Below the pieces are notes generated by a model. That model saw nothing but the letters and a program-made list of their open reading frames with translations. It was not told where the DNA came from and ran no database searches. Both the position numbers and the translations under genes were made by a program. A stretch of 33,502 bases of DNA from a virus. Shown in pieces: positions 1 through 8,140 of this stretch. Positions within the stretch are counted from its first letter, which is position 1; each line of letters begins with the position of its first letter. The stretch spans positions 1 through 33,502 of IMG/VR virus record IMGVR_UViG_3300044644_000442. The stretch is one strand, 5' to 3'.

Positions 1-595
1 AAGCATGCATAGATCCAAACTGATTTCGTTGTTGTGAGATGAGAACAAGTAGTGTGTTTTTGTTTGCATAGTTTAACATCTTGACTGCGTGGGTCATATC
101 CTTTGCTTCAGCGCCGATTTGCTTTGTATCCTGCAAATCTTTCATTTCATTTCCATCTTTTTCAAAGTAGATAGCTGGTAGCAGTGCTGAAATTGAATCA
201 ACTACAATCATATCAACTCCTGCATCCATAAGTTTAGTTGCAACATCAACCATATCGTTAACAGTTTTTGCTGGTGAATAAATTAGTTTATTAGAGTCAA
301 CGCCTAATTGCTCTGCCCAAGAAGGATCGTAAGAGTGCTCTGCATCTATCCAAGCGCAAGTCTTTCCTTCTTTTTGAGCTAACGCAATCATCTGTAAGCA
401 GAAAGAAGATTTACCAGCAGACTTATTTCCCCAAACAAGAATCTGTCTTCCATACGCAAGTCCGCCCTTTAACGCAAGGTTTAGGCCTATGCTAGGGGTA
501 GGTTGCTTATCTACATTTACATCTACTGCTGATTGAACTCTTGCTCTTGTTTTTGGATCTAATTTTGCTAGTATATCATCTAGTACAATTTTCAT
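1..595 (-). CDS. recA: RecA-family recombinase (N-terminal part, cut by window edge)
   Basis: ATP-dependent strand-exchange protein for phage recombination and replication-coupled repair. About 198 residues are visible with no stop before the window edge. The Walker A loop GNKSAGKSS lies near residues 57-65. It is followed by WIDAEHSYDPSWAEQLGVD, which matches the RecA signature FIDAEHALDP, then the Walker B strand MIVVDSISAL, and SQQRN in the loop where RecA has NQ(I/L)R. The start ATG at 595 follows a purine-rich GAGAGAAGAAAG stretch. The N-terminus is short compared with cellular RecA. The gene has its own extended -10 promoter just upstream (620-628), so it need not depend on readthrough from the polymerase operon. 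A UvsX or RadA-like role is possible, but the signature is RecA. Whether the C-terminal domain is present cannot be seen. Confidence 0.93.
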   Translation of the reverse strand, partial: MKIVLDDILAKLDPKTRARVQSAVDVNVDKQPTPSIGLNLALKGGLAYGRQILVWGNKSAGKSSFCLQMIALAQKEGKTCAWIDAEHSYDPSWAEQLGVDSNKLIYSPAKTVNDMVDVATKLMDAGVDMIVVDSISALLPAIYFEKDGNEMKDLQDTKQIGAEAKDMTHAVKMLNYANKNTLLVLISQQRNQFGSMHA

Positions 596-619
596 TATTA
601 TTCTTTCTTCTCTCTGCTT

Positions 620-648
620 ATTATAGCATTAAAATAGGTTGCCGTGAA
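620..648 (-). promoter_or_regulatory. Extended -10 promoter for recA
   Basis: Reading the minus strand, TGC-TATAAT occupies 628-620, a perfect TGnTATAAT. A 17-base spacer leads to TTCACG at 648-643, which matches four of six -35 positions. The expected start of transcription is about 613, leaving a leader of about 18 bases that holds the purine-rich ribosome binding site of recA. The promoter overlaps the end of the MazG-like gene. It is read from sequence only. Confidence 0.62.
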
Positions 649-976
649 GTCTTGGACGCTCTTTATTTTTATTTATTTTTGTTTCCAATACTTCATCTAG
701 GCTATGAAGAATCTGCTCTTCATTCCTCATTGCTGCATAAACATCTAGTAGTCGAATAATAACGTCTGCCATCTCCTCTACAATATGTTCGCTCCCCTTA
801 GACTTTCTAATTGCTTCTAATACTTCAGTAACTTCTGAATGTACAAGTGCAAGTTTGTTTCCAATCTTGTCATGAGAATATTCTCCATCCCAAAACCCTT
901 TCTCTTTTGCTGTTTCATGAAGCATTGCTGCTAATGCATCAAGTCCGTAGTCTGCTAAAATATCATTGCTGTTCAA
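629..976 (-). CDS. MazG-like nucleotide pyrophosphohydrolase
   Basis: 115-residue all-alpha protein of the MazG/dUTPase-like NTP pyrophosphohydrolase superfamily. The metal-binding signature ExxE then ExxD is visible: E48 and E51 in SEVTEVLEAI, and E68 and D71 in EEMADVIIRLLD. The family cleaves (d)NTPs to (d)NMPs plus pyrophosphate. Phage members are linked to nucleotide pool cleaning or to lowering (p)ppGpp-type signals, but the substrate cannot be told from the sequence. The start codon is TTG at 976, supported by an AAGGGA ribosome binding site about 7 bases upstream. It overlaps the preceding 67-residue gene by 14 bases, so the two are translationally coupled in the polymerase operon. 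Confidence 0.85.
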   Translation of the reverse strand: MNSNDILADYGLDALAAMLHETAKEKGFWDGEYSHDKIGNKLALVHSEVTEVLEAIRKSKGSEHIVEEMADVIIRLLDVYAAMRNEEQILHSLDEVLETKINKNKERPRLHGNLF

Positions 977-1166
977 TTTTGTCCCTTAAACTAAATGTAA
1001 ATGATGGGCCTTCCTCATCATAATCTATAACTAATTCTTTATCAGTTTGTGCTGCATCTAGAAAACTTAAAGTAGGCACTGTAATTTTGCCATGCTCTTC
1101 TAATATAGCTACAAGTATCTGATTTATGCTAACGGACTGGATCAGCCCATTTACATCCTCTGTCAC
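963..1166 (-). CDS. Small conserved-type acidic protein of unknown function
   Basis: 67-residue protein. The N-terminal half is hydrophobic and helical (INQILVAILEEHGKITVPTL), and the C-terminal half is acidic with a DYDEEGP turn followed by a beta-like FTFSL. I recognise no domain. The start is GTG at 1166 within a GTGA overlap with the stop of the polymerase gene, behind a strong AAGGAGATAAA site, so it is clearly a translated gene. Sitting between the polymerase and MazG suggests a replication or nucleotide-metabolism accessory role, but this is context only. Small proteins of this look occur beside polymerase genes in actinobacterial phages, from memory. Confidence 0.75.
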   Translation of the reverse strand: MTEDVNGLIQSVSINQILVAILEEHGKITVPTLSFLDAAQTDKELVIDYDEEGPSFTFSLRDKIEQQ

Positions 1167-4100
1167 TTTATCTCCTTAATCATTAATGTTCCATCGTCTA
1201 GCTTTGACAAAACAACCTGACACTTCATTCCCTCACGCATTTTTGCTAAGGCAATCTTATACATACTAGAAAATACAATAGCTCTAGTTAAGTTCTTATC
1301 CTTATCTGACATTACGATATGCGCCATTGTCTTGCCAGCCTTTGTCTTATAAGGCGTAAAGTCTACCACAATATACTCGTTCTCAGCAAGGTCGTACTCT
1401 TTTCTGTATAAGAAGTCTACAAAAAAATCTTTAGAGTCTGGGCTAATATCCTGAACCTTTACATAACGTGCAATTCTATTATCTCCTACTAGAATGAAAT
1501 ACATCTGATTTGTTTCAATAGGTGTCTGCTCATTATGGAACAGTCCTATTGAACCAGTTTCATCTACCAATTCAATTCTTGCCCAGCCAGTTCCACGCTT
1601 AATAGATTTAGCCATTCCAAACATTACGAATGCGCCCAAGTCATCAAATTCTGAAATTGGACGAGCTTGTGTTTTAATTCTAGGAGGCAGATCTAAATTA
1701 AATGTTGGAATTCCTAGATACTCATAGTAGTTATCTTTTTCTTTTCCAGAACGCTTATTATCATCAAATGCTGCTGCACCAATTGCATTTAATGCTGAAA
1801 CTGCACGACTATTAATTCCACTTCCTTTTTTAGAAGACTTATCTATAAAATCTTTATAGTCAGCATATGGTCTGTTATCCATAATCTTATTGGCAATGCT
1901 ATCAGAAATAAACTTTACTTCCGCCAATCCAAATCTAATCGCATCCTTTTGTAATGAAAAATAAATATCTGATTCATTGATGTGTGGCAGAAGAACTTTA
2001 AGACCTAGTCTCTTAGCCTCAATTAAGTATTCCGTTCTAACATCCTTATCATTTTCGTTTTTAAGGATTGAAAACATAAATTCAAGTGGGTAATAGCGCT
2101 TAAGCCAAGCAGTATAATAACTAAGCATAGAGTAAGCAACGGCGTGAGAACGATTAAAAGAATAACCTGCGTGAGCTTCAAACATGTGCCATAAAGTCTC
2201 TGACTGCTTCTTAGAAATGTGCTTAGATGCACCTTCAATAAACCTATCTTTAAACTGATCAAACTCTCTGGCATCTTTCTTCTTTCCAATAATTTTACGG
2301 ACTTTGTCGGCTTCTGACCAAGACATTCCGCCTAGGTGTACGCAAGCCTGCATAACCTGTTCCTGATAAATAATAACCCCGTATGTATTTTGTGTAAATG
2401 GTTGCATGATTGGATGAACATACTGTACTGCTTCTTGACCATTCTTTCTTTTAATGTAGGATGCTCCAACAGTATTCATTGCTCCTGGACGAACCAAAGC
2501 GTTTGATGCAGCCAAATCTTCAAACGAACTTACACCCATTTTAATGAGTAGGTTTGTATATGGAGTTGCTTCAGCCTGAAACACTCCCTTGGTATACCCT
2601 TCGCTGAGCGTCTTATAAACATTGGCATCGTCTAATGGAAGCTCTGATAAATTAATCTCTTTACCAGTTCTATCTTTAATTGATTTAAGAGTATCAGAAA
2701 TAACAGATAGCGTCTTAAGGCCTAAAGCATCAAGTTTAATCAAGCCAATATCTGCAACCGTATCCATATCATATGCTACTACTGGAATACGACCAGATAC
2801 TTTATCCTGTGCATCTTCACGAGACTCTACTGGGGCATACTTGCGAATATCATCTTTAGCAACCACAACTCCAGCGGCATGCACTCCAACCGATCTAATC
2901 TTTCCACGCAGGCGTTCTGCTAGCCACACAACCTCTGGATACTTCATTCTAAATTCTTTTGTATTAGGCGAGTCCATAAAATCTTCAAATGTATCGATAG
3001 ACTTCATTGCACGGTTAACGTCTGAAAGCGGGACCATAAATACACGAGCAGCATCTCTAATAACACCCTTATCCTTAAAATAAGTATATGTAGAAATAGA
3101 TGCAACGTGCTTAAACTTCTTCTTAAGATATTCCTTTACCTCTTTACGACGGCGGTCTTCAAAGTCTGTGTCAATATCAGGAAAGTCATTACGCTCTGGA
3201 TTAATAAATCGGAAAAACAGAAGGTCATATTTAATTGGATCTACATCTGTAATACCTAGGGCATAGCAGACAAGAGAGCCAGCGGCGGAGCCACGACCAG
3301 GACCAACCATAATATTATTTGTCTTTGCCCAGTTAATCATATCTGCTACAACCAAGAAATATGAGGCAAAGCTTTTGGACTTAATAATGTCTAATTCCTC
3401 GTTAAGCCTGTCAACATAGACCTTATCATTGTCTAGGTTTAGCCTTTTAAGGCCTTCAGAGGCCATCTGAGCCAGCTTATCGTCGGCATCTGTCTTAGGG
3501 ACAGGGAGTAGGTCTAGTCCACTGTTAAAATCGTATTCTCCAATTTTCTCAGCAATCTCCATGGTATTATCAAAAATGTCTGTTCGATTAATCCCTGATT
3601 TCTTGAAGTCCGCTTCAATCTCTTCTCTGGTTTGAATAAATAGGTTATAGTCTACGAATGATATTTTTCTATCTGGATAAAGATAATTAAATCTATCTAA
3701 CATATCTTTCATCTGACGAGACATATCGAAGTCTGCTTCTTTATCTGATTTAGGAGATGTTGATAGAATAAGCATAGCCTCTTCTAATATACGATCTTCT
3801 TCTTTAGCAAAGTGGGCATCTCCTGTTGCCACCGCTTTAATTTTAAGTTCATCTGCTAATGAAAGCAGGCCATCATTTATCTCTTTCGGATTGTGAGATT
3901 GAACCTCAATATAAAAATCATCACCGAAAGTTTTCTTAAAATCTTTGAGAATAAGTTTAGCTTCAGAGAACTCATTCTTTTCGATGCACTTAGAAATGAG
4001 GCCATTAAGGCATCCAGACAATACAATAATACCTTCCGCATACTCTTTAAGAATCTCTCTATCAATACGTGGCTTATGATAAAAGCCTTCGTTCCAAGCC

Positions 4101-4429
4101 AGCTCTTGCAGAATGTTTATATTCTCAAGGCCCTTCTTATTCTTTGCCAATAAAATAATATGATTGTAAGCCTGAATAGACTTATCTGTTTTAGAGGAGC
4201 GATCAAATCTATCTGTTGGTGATATATACGCTTCTACTCCAAGGATAGGCTTGATGCCCTGTTCCTTACAGGCAATTTGCATTTCACGGTGAGAAGATAA
4301 TGTTCCATGATCTGTAACTGCCAATGCTGTTTGACCAGCATCAATTGCCGCCTTTACAAGTTCGGCAGGAGAGTTAAGGCCATCCATTAATGAATAGTAT
4401 GAATGCACATGCAAGTGTGTAAATGACAT
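1163..4429 (-). CDS. dnaE: DNA polymerase III alpha subunit (DnaE-type replicative polymerase)
   Basis: 1088-residue C-family DNA polymerase, the replicative enzyme of this phage. The N-terminal PHP domain (about 1-270) opens with HLHVHS at 5-10. All nine positions that bind metal in proofreading-active PHP domains look occupied: H7, H9, D16, H41, E66, H90, C140, D204, H206. The palm has GPGRGSAAGS at 376-385, the catalytic PDIDTD at 417-422, and the third acidic residue D567 in KLDALGLKTL. SVGVHAAGVVVA lies near 513-524. A helix-hairpin-helix-like stretch (GINSRAVSALNAIGAAAFDD) and an OB-fold (GWARIELVDETGSIGLF) follow near the end. It is a little shorter than E. coli DnaE and seems to lack a long tau-binding tail. 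A clamp-binding motif was not obvious. No separate epsilon exonuclease is seen in the window. The ATG at 4429 follows GGCGGAGAGTTA. Confidence 0.97.
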   Translation of the reverse strand: MSFTHLHVHSYYSLMDGLNSPAELVKAAIDAGQTALAVTDHGTLSSHREMQIACKEQGIKPILGVEAYISPTDRFDRSSKTDKSIQAYNHIILLAKNKKGLENINILQELAWNEGFYHKPRIDREILKEYAEGIIVLSGCLNGLISKCIEKNEFSEAKLILKDFKKTFGDDFYIEVQSHNPKEINDGLLSLADELKIKAVATGDAHFAKEEDRILEEAMLILSTSPKSDKEADFDMSRQMKDMLDRFNYLYPDRKISFVDYNLFIQTREEIEADFKKSGINRTDIFDNTMEIAEKIGEYDFNSGLDLLPVPKTDADDKLAQMASEGLKRLNLDNDKVYVDRLNEELDIIKSKSFASYFLVVADMINWAKTNNIMVGPGRGSAAGSLVCYALGITDVDPIKYDLLFFRFINPERNDFPDIDTDFEDRRRKEVKEYLKKKFKHVASISTYTYFKDKGVIRDAARVFMVPLSDVNRAMKSIDTFEDFMDSPNTKEFRMKYPEVVWLAERLRGKIRSVGVHAAGVVVAKDDIRKYAPVESREDAQDKVSGRIPVVAYDMDTVADIGLIKLDALGLKTLSVISDTLKSIKDRTGKEINLSELPLDDANVYKTLSEGYTKGVFQAEATPYTNLLIKMGVSSFEDLAASNALVRPGAMNTVGASYIKRKNGQEAVQYVHPIMQPFTQNTYGVIIYQEQVMQACVHLGGMSWSEADKVRKIIGKKKDAREFDQFKDRFIEGASKHISKKQSETLWHMFEAHAGYSFNRSHAVAYSMLSYYTAWLKRYYPLEFMFSILKNENDKDVRTEYLIEAKRLGLKVLLPHINESDIYFSLQKDAIRFGLAEVKFISDSIANKIMDNRPYADYKDFIDKSSKKGSGINSRAVSALNAIGAAAFDDNKRSGKEKDNYYEYLGIPTFNLDLPPRIKTQARPISEFDDLGAFVMFGMAKSIKRGTGWARIELVDETGSIGLFHNEQTPIETNQMYFILVGDNRIARYVKVQDISPDSKDFFVDFLYRKEYDLAENEYIVVDFTPYKTKAGKTMAHIVMSDKDKNLTRAIVFSSMYKIALAKMREGMKCQVVLSKLDDGTLMIKEIK

Positions 4430-4453
4430 TAACTCTCCGCCTTTAACTTTGTG

Positions 4454-5125
4454 TTACCAGTCTACGCTGCTAGATGAAGCAGAAGACTCTTCTGTATTGC
4501 CACCTTCACCCATATAGAAAGCTTCTTGCTCTGCATATGTTACGTGACGAACTGCTGTTTTTTCTAAGTCATACAAATCTAGAGCAGAGAAATCAAATGG
4601 TGTCTCATCCTTTGCCAGTGGAATAATTGTATAACTTGTGTCAGTCTTTGAACCGTTACGCTTGATTCGCCACATCAGGTTAGTGATGCTTCCCATCTCA
4701 CCAGCGTATTCAATTAGGGTAGGAGTAATTGTCTTACCGCTTGTACCTTGTGAAAGAATTGCTACATATGGTTCTTCCTTGCCATCGTCTACTAAGACGT
4801 TGACATAAAGACGTGTTCTGGCCTTCCAGCCAGCTTTTGGATCCTTGCGATGCTGTTCATTAGCCCAGTCACGACCTTCAGACTCCATTGTATCTAGAGC
4901 CTTGCGACGGTAATCCTTTGGATTTGTGTGCTCTAATGCGATAAATCCGCAACCAAGCTTGTCATTGTAGTTAGGTGAATCTGGATCTAGTTCCTGTAGG
5001 AATCTAATCTTTACGCTTTCGCCGTCTTCAATCTTTAGCCAACGACCTTTATTTTCATCCCCACCGCTATAGGTAGGCTTATCTAGTGCCTTGTTTAGGT
5101 CTTTTAGACCCTTTACTATACTCAT
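4454..5125 (-). CDS. Single-stranded DNA-binding protein (gp32-like), probable
   Basis: 223-residue protein between primase and polymerase genes. The body has alternating beta strands (RTRLYVNVLVDDGKEEPYVAIL, then SQGTSGKTI, then NLMWRIKRNGSKTDTSYTIIPL), compatible with an OB fold. The C-terminus is a low-complexity acidic/serine tail ending in VDW, as in SSB proteins where the tail recruits partners. The N-terminus (GLKDLNKALDK) resembles the small basic self-association segment of gp32-type proteins. The family assignment rests on architecture and position rather than a catalytic signature. It has its own promoter (5171-5199), a leader hairpin and a strong AAAGGAG site, fitting a protein needed in stoichiometric amounts. 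An alternative is another DNA-binding replication accessory. Confidence 0.65.
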   Translation of the reverse strand: MSIVKGLKDLNKALDKPTYSGGDENKGRWLKIEDGESVKIRFLQELDPDSPNYNDKLGCGFIALEHTNPKDYRRKALDTMESEGRDWANEQHRKDPKAGWKARTRLYVNVLVDDGKEEPYVAILSQGTSGKTITPTLIEYAGEMGSITNLMWRIKRNGSKTDTSYTIIPLAKDETPFDFSALDLYDLEKTAVRHVTYAEQEAFYMGEGGNTEESSASSSSVDW

Positions 5126-5144
5126 ATATTTCTCCTTTATAGTT

Positions 5145-5161
5145 GATGGTATATATCCATC
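5145..5161 (-). promoter_or_regulatory. Stem-loop at the 5' end of the ssb leader
   Basis: On the minus strand GATGG (5161-5157) pairs with CCATC (5149-5145) around a seven-base AU-rich loop. With transcription predicted to start near 5164, the stem begins only about four bases from the mRNA 5' end and ends upstream of the AAAGGAG site. It may protect the transcript or serve as a translational operator. The stem has only 5 bp, so this is tentative. Confidence 0.4.
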
Positions 5162-5170
5162 TGTATTTTT

Positions 5171-5199
5171 ATTATATCACGAGTTCCAAGATCTGTATT
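5171..5199 (-). promoter_or_regulatory. Extended -10 promoter for ssb
   Basis: On the minus strand TGA-TATAAT occupies 5179-5171, matching TGnTATAAT. The TGA is also the stop codon of the primase gene. Seventeen bases upstream is AATACA (5199-5194), a weak -35, so the extended element would carry recognition. The predicted start is near 5164, giving a leader of about 40 bases before the ssb ATG. Confidence 0.6.
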
Positions 5200-6175
5200 C
5201 TATGTCGGATACAGAATTTTTAATGCAGGTCTTTATTTCCTCATCGGTCATGTCGCCAGCATCTTTTGCATCATGAGGATATATCTTACCATATTCATAC
5301 GAAGCCCACAAGAGGTCTTTGAATTTTAATTTATTAACTATGCTTTTACCAAGTTCCCTGCCAGCTTGATCCGCATCAGTCATAATAGTTATTTTATTAA
5401 AATGTCTATTTAAAAGATTTTGTTGTTCTGTAGATAAGAACCCACCCAGTGTTGCTACAACATTTGGAAATCCCGCCTGGTGAACACGAATTGCATCAAA
5501 GCTTGACTCCACAACTATAACGTGAGCACCAATTCTTTTAGCACGATGAATATTAAAAAGAGTCTTGCTCTTTGGTAGGTTAGTGCTATTCTTAAAAGAC
5601 TTTCCTTCAACAGATCTGCCAACAATTCCAATTGGTAGACCATCTGGACTATGAACAGGAACTGTGACCATATCCATATTTTCAGAATACCCTAAAGAAA
5701 AATCTTTAAGTGCTTGAATTTCAATTCCACGAGATTTAAAATATGTTTTAGCTTTATCGCTTTTAATCAATCCATTATGTAGTTTATTTAAAGTATCTTG
5801 AGAGAACTCTTCAAAGACAGGCTTTTCATTCATTGCTTCTGATAACAGGTCGTCAAAGTTTTCTAACGACTCAGTTTCTTTTGTTGCAATAAACCTCATG
5901 GCCTCAAAGTCATTTTTATGCATAACACGCTTTACTAATTCCTGTAGGGTTCCAGCTTCGCCACATGAAGGATTAAAGCATATAAATGCACCTTTCTCAC
6001 GGCTTACGCTAAAACTTGATGTATGTCTATTGGAATGAAATGGGCAGTAACATAGAAAGTCATTACCAGTTTCGCCAACTATTTCAAGTCCTATAGATTT
6101 TATGATCGACTTGATATGGTTCGGCGTGTAGTGCGTGGTATCGACTTCCCTTGCGTTATACCCTCTAATTGCCAT
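5177..6175 (-). CDS. DNA primase, DnaG-type (CHC2 zinc finger plus TOPRIM)
   Basis: Synthesises RNA primers for the phage fork, probably with the helicase encoded just upstream. In the longest reading (from 6226) the CHC2 zinc motif is C61-P-F-H64 followed by C83 and C88. A conserved primase core follows. The TOPRIM domain has E240 in VVESSFDA and the acidic DADQAG at 284-289. At about 332 residues it is compact and lacks the C-terminal helicase-binding domain of cellular DnaG. I place the start at the ATG at 6175 because GAAAGAAGAGGG precedes it closely and it shortens the overlap with the preceding gene. The ATG at 6226 adds 17 residues (two of them Cys) and has only a weak site. Even so, 76 bases overlap the upstream gene. 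Confidence 0.9.
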   Translation of the reverse strand: MAIRGYNAREVDTTHYTPNHIKSIIKSIGLEIVGETGNDFLCYCPFHSNRHTSSFSVSREKGAFICFNPSCGEAGTLQELVKRVMHKNDFEAMRFIATKETESLENFDDLLSEAMNEKPVFEEFSQDTLNKLHNGLIKSDKAKTYFKSRGIEIQALKDFSLGYSENMDMVTVPVHSPDGLPIGIVGRSVEGKSFKNSTNLPKSKTLFNIHRAKRIGAHVIVVESSFDAIRVHQAGFPNVVATLGGFLSTEQQNLLNRHFNKITIMTDADQAGRELGKSIVNKLKFKDLLWASYEYGKIYPHDAKDAGDMTDEEIKTCIKNSVSDIEYRSWNS

Positions 6176-6420
6176 GCCCTCTTCTTTCCCACATAAACAC
6201 CATGAATGCTCATTAAGAACTTCCATGTCTCGCCTGTAAATTCTACCGAAAAGGCTGGGTCTATGTCAAGTACTCTGACGTATCCCTTACCCCTCATGTC
6301 TTGAATTAACAAATTTTCATACTGTGGTCTCAAGCTAATAAGCTGTGCATTATCCTGAAACTCAACACCTATTTGGAATCTTTTAATTTTTCGATGCGTC
6401 ATTCGCAAAAGGGTTTTCAT
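6100..6420 (-). CDS. Small conserved-type protein between helicase and primase
   Basis: 106-residue protein of unknown function. Its core (FQIGVEFQDNAQLISLRPQY, then DMRGKGYVRVLDIDPAFSV, then WKFLMSIHGVYVGKKRAW) looks like a well-packed alpha/beta fold, so this is not a shadow frame. It ends in a basic Arg/Ser tail that overlaps the primase start region. The ATG at 6420 is inside the helicase gene end and has only a weak AAAGAGAT site. A second ATG at 6402 is possible. From memory, proteins with similar QYENLLIQDMR segments occur in the replication blocks of actinobacterial phages. Position suggests a primase-helicase accessory, but no activity can be read. Confidence 0.7.
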   Translation of the reverse strand: MKTLLRMTHRKIKRFQIGVEFQDNAQLISLRPQYENLLIQDMRGKGYVRVLDIDPAFSVEFTGETWKFLMSIHGVYVGKKRAWQLEGITQGKSIPRTTRRTISSRS

Positions 6421-7627
6421 AAATCTCTTTGATGATACCCCTGTTGATATCCCAATCTAAGAATACGTTGAACTCCTGCCCATGACGATTCTTTCTGCTA
6501 ACAACTTCAATCATATTTGTGTCCGTGTACTTATGAATAGCAATAGCCATGTCTGCATCATATTCAATAGCCTTTGACCACGCTACCTGAGATAGCATAG
6601 GAGGAGCATCTTGGTCTGTAATATCATCCATAGTTGCTGCAGTAATATCAATTACTGGAATATTGTTTGTCATAGCAAGCATTTTAAATTCACGAGACAC
6701 GTTCATATTGCGCTCAGTTGCACCAGTGCTTCTCTTGTTATCTGAAAATAGTTGATGATAATCTAGAATAACTAAATCTGGTTTATGCTGGTCTATCTTA
6801 GCCTGAACTGTATTAGCATTAACTTCACCCATACCTTCGTTAGATACTAAAATAAAACCATTCTTATTTTCAAATCTTTTTTGACCCCAAGATCTAAATG
6901 TGTCAACGTTAACATCGCCTCTTGCAAAATCAGATGCACGGAATAGACCAGAGCCCATCATTGTATAGATACGATCACGCATATTCTCTGGAGACATTTC
7001 AAGAGATACAATCATAGGTTTAAATCCTTGCTCCCAAGCCTTACAAGCAAGATAAGATGTGAACCATGTCTTACCACGTCCTGGCCAACCAATAGCCACG
7101 ATGAGGTGTCCTGGAGCCATTCCTGTAGGGTATGCTTTATCAATAGCATCAAACCCTGTTAGAATTCCTGGGGCTCCACCCATAATAGATGAGCGCTCTT
7201 TAACCGCTAAAAAGTGCTTCTCTGCTAATTCAATATCTGTAATGTCTACGTCACGAACATGATTTGTAAACTTAGACAATTGTGAAAGCTTTGCTTGCAG
7301 GTCTCCGAGTACTCTGGTTGCAGCATCTTCTTTTAAAGCAGATCCGCTTTGAAGAATAATATTCTTTAATCTACTAGTTAGGTATTCATTCTTTAACTTA
7401 TCTAAATAGTATCCAGTCTCAGCCTTTGTTTCAACTGGCTCAAAGTCTTTGAAACGCTCCATAAGAATTCCAGCCTCTGGAACAGCTTTAAACTTATAAT
7501 AATATGCCTTAAGCGAATCCCAGATATCTTTATGTGATGTAAAAATCTCATCTACATTATCTGCCAGTAGTGTGCTTATATCTTTATTCTTGCATACTGC
7601 TGATAGCAACTCTGCTTCTGTATTCAT
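6383..7627 (-). CDS. Replicative DNA helicase, DnaB family
   Basis: 414-residue hexameric 5'-3' helicase of the DnaB/RecA-fold type. The N-terminal helical part (about 1-150) replaces the usual DnaB N-domain. Walker A is GWPGRGKTW at 180-188. The catalytic glutamate is E210 in SLEMSPE. Walker B is LVILDY at 285-290. The motif with MNVSREFKMLA follows near 308-318, and ITAATMDD near 328-335. The ending RKNRHGQEFNVFLDWD matches the DnaB C-terminal R-x-G family pattern. The ATG at 7627 overlaps the previous gene stop as ATGA, with GGCGGA upstream. It likely unwinds ahead of the phage polymerase together with the DnaG-type primase encoded downstream. Confidence 0.93.
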   Translation of the reverse strand: MNTEAELLSAVCKNKDISTLLADNVDEIFTSHKDIWDSLKAYYYKFKAVPEAGILMERFKDFEPVETKAETGYYLDKLKNEYLTSRLKNIILQSGSALKEDAATRVLGDLQAKLSQLSKFTNHVRDVDITDIELAEKHFLAVKERSSIMGGAPGILTGFDAIDKAYPTGMAPGHLIVAIGWPGRGKTWFTSYLACKAWEQGFKPMIVSLEMSPENMRDRIYTMMGSGLFRASDFARGDVNVDTFRSWGQKRFENKNGFILVSNEGMGEVNANTVQAKIDQHKPDLVILDYHQLFSDNKRSTGATERNMNVSREFKMLAMTNNIPVIDITAATMDDITDQDAPPMLSQVAWSKAIEYDADMAIAIHKYTDTNMIEVVSRKNRHGQEFNVFLDWDINRGIIKEIYENPFANDASKN

Positions 7628-7944
7628 TCGCTTCCGCCTTCTACTAATTCTTTCGTTGCTTGCAATAGCAATCGACGATGCTTTTCATCTTTCTCACGCT
7701 CTGATTTTATGTAATCAATCTTGTCAAAGTTATAGAAAAAGAAACTAAGTGGGTGACCAGACTTATTGGTTTTAAAATAGTATACCAAAAGATCTTTAGC
7801 TCTATCAAATCCAACGCTATCTATAACGTCCTGCATAGCCCACTTTTCACGAAACTTGTTAAGCCTTGGCTTTTTGCCATACTTCTCTGAGTAAAGTAAT
7901 TCGTATAATCCGATAAGGACATATGGCTGTTTCTCATTTGCCAC
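7624..7944 (-). CDS. Small helical protein directly upstream of helicase; helicase-loader candidate
   Basis: 106-residue protein, mainly helical and charged, with an aromatic segment PLSFFFYNFDKIDYI at about 65-79. No nucleotide-binding motif is visible, so it is not a DnaC/DnaI-type ATPase. The start is GTG at 7944 behind an AAGGA site with about 8-base spacing. It overlaps the preceding gene by 11 bases and the helicase by 4 (ATGA). Genes immediately before phage helicases often encode loaders or initiator adaptors. That role is inferred from position only. Confidence 0.7.
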   Translation of the reverse strand: MANEKQPYVLIGLYELLYSEKYGKKPRLNKFREKWAMQDVIDSVGFDRAKDLLVYYFKTNKSGHPLSFFFYNFDKIDYIKSEREKDEKHRRLLLQATKELVEGGSE

Positions 7945-8140
7945 TGTTCAATTCCTTTTCAACCTCACGAGTCTTTTCAATAAGCTTGTTCTCTACAAAG
8001 GCGTATACTCTTTCGGTAGCCGTCTCTACATTTTCACCTTTACGAACATCGTCTTCAACGCCAACATTAATTCTAATGCTTTCGTAATTTCCTAGGTTAC
8101 GTGTAAAAGATAGGTCTACCTTAACTCTTGTTTCTGCCAT
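7934..8140 (-). CDS. Small conserved-type protein (68 aa), unknown function
   Basis: Short acidic protein beginning MAETRVKVDLSF. It has a beta-rich N-terminus (SIRINVGVEDDV) and a charged C-terminal helix (YAFVENKLIEKTREVEKEL). The start at 8140 forms TAATG with the stop of the previous gene and has AAGG at suitable spacing. An ATG at 8155 would add five residues. I recognise no domain. Similar beta-strand-plus-helix small proteins are common in the replication blocks of actinobacterial phages, from memory. Confidence 0.7.
   Translation of the reverse strand: MAETRVKVDLSFTRNLGNYESIRINVGVEDDVRKGENVETATERVYAFVENKLIEKTREVEKELNSGK

Noticed and set aside
541-759. Hydrophobic 72-residue plus-strand frame resembling a small membrane protein
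   Set aside because: It is antisense to recA and mazG with no start signal. The Leu/Phe/Tyr richness comes from reading AT-rich coding sequence backwards.
2622-3083. 153-residue reading frame on the plus strand
   Set aside because: It is antisense to the conserved catalytic core of the polymerase. Its composition (Ser/Thr/Ile mix) is typical of a shadow frame, and there is no ribosome binding site or operon context.
1163-4429. Possibility that the window is bacterial chromosome because of DnaE, RecA, DnaB and primase
   Set aside because: The genes are compact phage forms in one overlapping operon directly downstream of a complete tail and capsid gene set, with no chromosomal genes nearby.
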